DNA of 64,000 bases from the NCBI GenBank assembly GCA_007570785.1, contig ML661902.1:1011338-1075337 (forward strand). The letters run 5' to 3'. Position numbers and translations under genes: made by a program. Shown here in pieces: positions 59,233 through 64,000 of the stretch. Under the pieces are notes generated by a model. That model worked only from the letters and a program-made list of their open reading frames with translations. It ran no database searches and was not told the origin of the DNA. The stretch comes from Antilocapra americana. Lineage: Eukaryota; Chordata; Mammalia; Artiodactyla; Antilocapridae. Every line of letters begins with the position of its first letter. Position 1 is the stretch's first letter.

Positions 59233-60622
59233 CCCATCCATTATGGCTTTTATTATTGTCACATCTCCATCATTCCACGTTATTACTTTGTTTGCTGTAT
59301 CAATACAGACTTATCTCAGTTCCTTAAAATGTCCTTAGTTTCCTCTTTTGATTAGAACAATTTCCATGAAAATCACTTAACATTAATTCCATTCATTAAT
59401 GATGGCTGTGTACAGTTAGAGAGGAAACCATATCTTCCGTCTTTAACAAGGTTTTACTTTTATTTTACGGAGGCAATTCTTTTTCCTCTGATATCTATTT
59501 CATTCAACACATTCAAAGGAAATGTAGCAATGAATAAAACCTACTGGCTTGGGTAGTATTTTGGATGACCATAAGGCAAAAATTTCAATTTGTACTTTGG
59601 ATATTTTTCTCAGAAATTAGATACTGGAACCTCTAGACATCTTTGAATTGGTCAGTAGAAGACATTATACAACATGAACTAATTGATTAATAAATCTGAA
59701 ACTTAGTGAAATTCTCTACCTTTTCAAAAAATACATTCACTACTTACCTGGAAGACTTTGTTATAAAAATATGCCAGAGGAAGTGTTTACATCTGAGTTC
59801 TTTCCACACTTGAGATCTCTGATGGAACAGCTTCATTGGAAAGACTCCTATATAAGAAAAGAAAAAAAGATTAGTCCTTTATTTGCAAATCTTATAGACA
59901 CATTATGAAGATTTCTAATTTTATTGGTTTTTTTGAAAGGTAGCTTATTAAATAGCTATACTATTTCAGGTATAAAAATGTGTCTTCTATTTCATCCATA
60001 CAATTTCTTGTTTTAATTTGTTATGACTTTAACTCTTGATGGGAATTCTGTGTTTTTATGTCTAGTTTTAGACCTGTGTCACTTGGTGTTTATTATAACA
60101 CATGGGTGGATTATGAGTTCTCCCCCAATCCTCTGTGCATAAAAATGACACGAAGGCATTTTCCTAACTAACCTATATCAGATGGGGTCATATAAATTTC
60201 ATCACCATAAGCCCAAATGTCAAAGGTGTTCATGACATCCATGAATATGGTCCTAGAAATGGGGCCTCAACCTACTTTTTCTCTCTTTGATATGGACCCA
60301 CGGAAGAATAATGGGATTTTCTGCTGGGACTTCTTTCTCTTTAGCAAATTTATCCAACAAAGAAAGATTAAATTTCCCTCACAGAAGCTCTTTAGATTTT
60401 TCATCTCAAAAGTCTGTCACTGACAGCCTGACTTCCTCAGGCATTTATTCATTGTAACACACCATAGGCAGACTTTTGGCACAGTTGTCCAGTTATTGAT
60501 ACTTCTAAAAGCTCTGTGATACTGTGGATAAATCTACTAGAACAACCTAAATTTGTCCACACCTTTTCTCTACCTTGGAGTCTGTAAACTGGAAGCGCTT
60601 TGGGATAACCTATAAGAATATA
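59233..60622. other. Unassigned sequence
   Basis: No repeat or gene recognised; a 68-codon frame at 60217-60423 has no known similarity. Confidence 0.45.
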
Positions 60623-60623
60623 C

Positions 60624-60757
60624 AGATAGCATCACCAACTCAATGGACGTGATGGACGAGCATCCTCCAGGAGATAGTGAAGGACAGGGAAGTCTGGCAT
60701 GCTGCTGTCCCTGGGGTCACAAATAGTCGGACAATGACTTAGTGGCTGGACAACAAT
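60624..60757 (+). mobile_element. 5'-truncated BovB LINE (3' tail only)
   Basis: agatagcatcaccaactcaatggacg...ccaggagatagtgaaggacagg...ggtcacaaatagtcggaca...tggacaacaataag matches the BovB 3' end seen at 15.5, 19.5 and 52.2 kb. ataagaa on both sides may be a short TSD. Confidence 0.88.
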
Positions 60758-61099
60758 AAGAACGCAACAGAAACTCTTAACTGCTAATGCTTATGTACAA
60801 CTCTACTGCCATGTGGGTAAGTACTGGAGAGGGGCTTAGTAGCAGATAACCTAGTGGGATAAAACCAGTTTTGTGTTCTGCCATTCCTTGTCTTTAATAT
60901 ATGTCATATGATTAATACCACTTTTGTGTGAATTGGATAAATGACTCTTCTATGAAAGACAGAAAGATAAATATTCTTCTGTATGTTGTTCTTGAGGTCT
61001 CAATTATCATAGATTTGCCGAGCTCTTACAAACTGGCCCTGCTCTGTATTTATTTTCAGGAAAAATAAGTAATATAATGCCACCAACCTGCTATTTTTA
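60758..61099. other. Unassigned sequence
   Basis: Nothing recognised. Confidence 0.4.
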
Positions 61100-61370
61100 C
61101 TCAAAAACATACCTTGAAGATCTTTTATCAGTGCACAGATTTCTGTATCATTCATTTTGACTGTTGCACATTATTTCATAGTGTGGATAGGTGACAATTT
61201 GCTTACCACACTGCTCTCGATAGACATTTAAGTTATTTACAATTCTGTGCTCTAAAAAATGATTATGATGAACATCTTCATACAGGTCCTCTTGTGTATA
61301 TGTGTGTCTTTTTATTTAGGATGGATTAAAAGAAAGTTTACTGGTTCTTACAGATTCTGCCAAATTTACC
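61100..61370 (-). mobile_element. Old L1 fragment (ORF2 C-terminal region)
   Basis: Complement of an L1M ORF2 end: gcacattatttcatagtgtggat, gatagacatttaagttatttac, aatgattatgatgaacatcttcatac. Strongly diverged. Confidence 0.6.
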
Positions 61371-61377
61371 TTATGTA

Positions 61378-61696
61378 GGTCCTAATGCAGTGACTAGAGT
61401 CCCTCTAAGAAGAGAGAAATTTGGACTGAGACACAGGAAGAATGCCATGTGACTCCAGAGGTAGAGACTGGAGTGATATATCTACCAGACAAGGAATCTC
61501 AAGGACTGCAACCACTAGAAGTCAGGGAGAGGCAAGGAAGAATCATCCTCGAGAGCCTCTGGAGAGAGCCTGGCTCTGACAACATCTTGATTTTGGACTT
61601 CTAGCTTCTGGAATTATGAGACAATAAATATCCATTACTTTGAATCATTTAAATTGGTAGTAATTTGTTATGGCAGTCCTAGTAAACTAATACAAT
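61378..61696 (+). repeat. Ancient LTR-like repeat (MaLR/MLT1-like, family uncertain)
   Basis: agtccctctaagaagagagaaatttggac...cacaggaagaatgccatgtgac...cttgattttggacttctagcttctggaattatgagacaataaat...taatttgttatggcagtcctagtaaactaataca. This is a well-known mammalian repeat pattern, non-coding; the exact family needs a search. Confidence 0.5.
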
Positions 61697-62919
61697 GGTC
61701 ATTACTTCTGGGTAGAACTGTATTGTACTCCAATGCTCAAAAGAGAACATCTTAGGTACTAGTAATAGATTGCATTTTCCATTTTGTTTCTATGTAAGTG
61801 AGACCATAAAAGATGTGTGTTTGTGAATAATGAGACTAAAATGTTGAATTCTGACACACACAAATGTCAATTAGAACAGAAATTTGGAGGTAAGGAAGTT
61901 TTAAGGAAAACATTTACTTCACAAGGAAATGTCAAAAGAACTTCAATATTCAAACTATAAAAATGTATTAGAAAATATCTGTAAATTTAGGTCAGGAATA
62001 TATGTGATCCCTAGAAATAAAGGTTAATTGTCATAATTTTAAAAAGTGAGTATTATAAGTTCTAATGCTAATAAGGATTTTGTATACAATGTGACAAAGA
62101 GAGTTTGTCTGTTATTTGTAGCTCTGTATTGACATTTTAAAAATCACTGAAGCTGAGCTTTACTTTCAATTGACTGTTTTAAAAGATTATTATATTTTTT
62201 CACTGATTCATTAAGGTCTAAAAAGCTGCCATGGGCCATTCTTTAATTACATGTCATTAATGCAATTCTACTGTTACTGAAGTAAAGAACTACACTGTCT
62301 TATGACTGACAATGTCAATATTTGAATGACCCTCATTACTTCTGAAAGATTGATGTTGTTGGGTTTCTAAAGACACCAGTTAAAAGAAGCAACACTCTCT
62401 TACTGGTTTCTAGAGTGTGTTAGTAGCTATAAACAAGAAAGTAACTAGCAAGGGAATTTATTATTTATTTTCAGAGTGCACAGAATATTCCAATTTTTTA
62501 TGATCATAGGTAGCCATATTGGATAATTATGTCTTGTTCTAACTATAAAATTTTCATATTTAGGATTGTTTCTGTTTGCCTTAAAATTCATGTGAGATGG
62601 ACCACAATTCTACTTTGCTTCAGGTACTTTTAACTTTTTCTTCACAATTCATCTCAGCTATAAAATATATTAATCAAATTAGATGGGAGAAGACAAGCTT
62701 CCCATGGCTTGATCTTAACGTGTATTCATGATGATTAATCATTGTACAATAGTGGTGAGGTCACTGGAAACATGTCATTCTTAAAGTCCACCATTTAAGT
62801 TCAAAGAAAGGAGTAACAGTAGTAATAGTCTAGCAAGAACACCTATAAAAATGGTTCAAGAGTAAGAAACTCTAACATTTTCTTTACAATGTATCAGTTA
62901 TTAACAGTTTTCTTTTAAA
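61697..62919. other. Unassigned AT-rich sequence
   Basis: No repeat or gene recognised. Confidence 0.45.
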
Positions 62920-63005
62920 AATTAATCTATTTATTTTTTAATTAGAGGATAATTATTTTACAATATTGTGATGGTTTTTGCCATACATCAATGTGAATCA
63001 GCCAC
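62920..63005 (-). mobile_element. Ruminant L1 3' terminal stub
   Basis: atttattttttaattagaggataattattttacaatattg...tttttgccatacatcaatgtgaatcagcc is the complement of the ruminant L1 3' end; the same gccatacat... block starts the L1 at 22.5 kb. Confidence 0.75.
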
Positions 63006-64000
63006 AGGTATATATGTGTCTTTCTTTCTTTCTTAGGATTTTTAGCTGTTTTTTTTCACCAAGATACTTAACACTTTTAGATGTTTTTATAAAAGTTTTA
63101 CATACATGTATCCAATTCATTACAACAATTTTTACATAATTCCATAGGAAGAAATTTTACTATAAAAGTGATTCTGGTTCATGTTATCTTACATTAGCAT
63201 CTTACATTTGTGTAGCACTGACAGATTTCAAAGTGCTAATCACTCTATTCTCAGTTTTTCTATTCTTTTACTTTTTGTTGAGAGATCCAAGAGTAACATT
63301 CAGAGATGAGAAATGATTTTGAATAGACATGCAATTGACCACAGGCTGAATTACTTAAAATCTCTAACACAATAAGATACATAATAAATCAAAAGCTACG
63401 GATGATGTACTTAACATTCGGGCACTTTACTATATGTAAGGTCAACTACAATTTAAAAAAAAATCTACCCAAGATGATTTACCAATTAACAATTCTAAAC
63501 ATAACTTGGATATGCAAAAATGAGAGATTAAAATTTATAAATTTTATCATTTATTATATATTCCCATTAAATACTTTGAATATGATGGTTTGATTTCCTT
63601 GCAGCATATGTCATTCTGAAATAATAAAATGAGACATTTGCTTGCAAAATAGCAATTACTGCAATTATTTTCATGGAGAGGTTCAGGGATATAAGGACCT
63701 TTGTGATGTGGTACTTATTTTTCATGCCTTCTCTGGATGCTCTTATATTACCAACTACATTCTTACATTCATTTATTGTTTCTACATCATCACGTGCCTT
63801 AACACTACAAAGGAACTTTCTATGCAATAACCTTGTCTTCAATCATTCACCTTCTAGGCACTCTCCATTCCCACAACTCCACTGAAATTGTAGCCCAATA
63901 TTCTCAGGTTCAGGGGGATCCTTCTCATTCTATACATTGTTTTATCCCTCATCAGAATTCAATGGGAATGGCTCTTCTCTCCTTGAAAATTTCATTCCCA
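63006..64000. other. Unassigned sequence to window end
   Basis: Starts with a short (TTTC)n run near 63020-63035. No repeat or gene recognised; overlapping frames at 63567-63885 look like chance. Confidence 0.45.

Noticed and set aside
1..64000. CRISPR arrays, operons, phage or bacterial genes
   Set aside because: No regularly spaced repeats and no compact gene arrangement; repeat content is wholly ruminant.
1..64000. Apparent strand bias: long BovB copies all plus, most L1 copies minus
   Set aside because: Too few elements to distinguish from chance by eye.

Overview
This is AT-rich nuclear DNA from a ruminant, most likely a bovid. The evidence is the repeat content: many tRNA-derived Bov-tA SINEs (head gggcttccctggtgg, body actccagtattcttgcctgg), CHR/SINE2-type SINEs, several RTE-BovB LINEs and ruminant-type L1 copies, on top of older mammalian layers (L1M, L2, MIR, Tigger, LTR-like repeats). 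I find no intact host protein-coding gene, no functional RNA gene, no CRISPR array and no prokaryote-style operon. All longer open frames are pieces of LINE ORF2, a Tigger transposase relic, antisense shadows of these, or chance frames.

Layout. 1-1960: 5'-truncated young L1 on the minus strand, running off the left edge, its ORF2 broken by only one stop codon. 2-9 kb: SINEs, L2/MIR, an old L1, a tiny U2 snRNA retro-fragment, and at 8.75-9.0 kb a fossil reverse transcriptase resembling the Tx1/L1 group rather than the other LINEs here. 9-11.4 kb: nothing recognised. 11.4-19.6 kb: old L1 3' regions (one holding a short BovB tail with target-site duplications), a 1-kb BovB, an L1 3' end, a Tigger end and a 2.9-kb BovB. 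20-22.1 kb: cluster of five Bov-tA. 22.47-24.24 kb: L1 with a 5' inversion typical of twin priming, then an old L1. 25.3-27.3 kb: Tigger copy split by an L1 3' end (itself with an inverted duplication) and a Bov-tA. 28.4-30.9 kb: L2 split by a BovB (which carries a SINE), a Bov-tA and another SINE.

34.15-42.1 kb has almost no recognisable repeats and is the best candidate for host regulatory sequence; it contains one exon-like segment. 42.1-49.1 kb is dense in SINEs and includes what looks like a SINE/L1 chimera made by template switching. 49.2-52.3 kb is a near full-length BovB. 54.8-60.6 kb is again repeat-poor. The right end has a BovB tail, an old L1, an LTR-like repeat and an L1 3' stub.

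Nothing here works together as a pathway. The window is a record of retrotransposition, and the value lies in the nesting order and the junction structures. Family names rest on recognising consensus-like sequence by eye, so subfamily assignments and edges (generally +/-10-30 bp) are approximate; where target-site duplications (TSDs) were found the edges are exact. I found no sign of a new multi-gene system.
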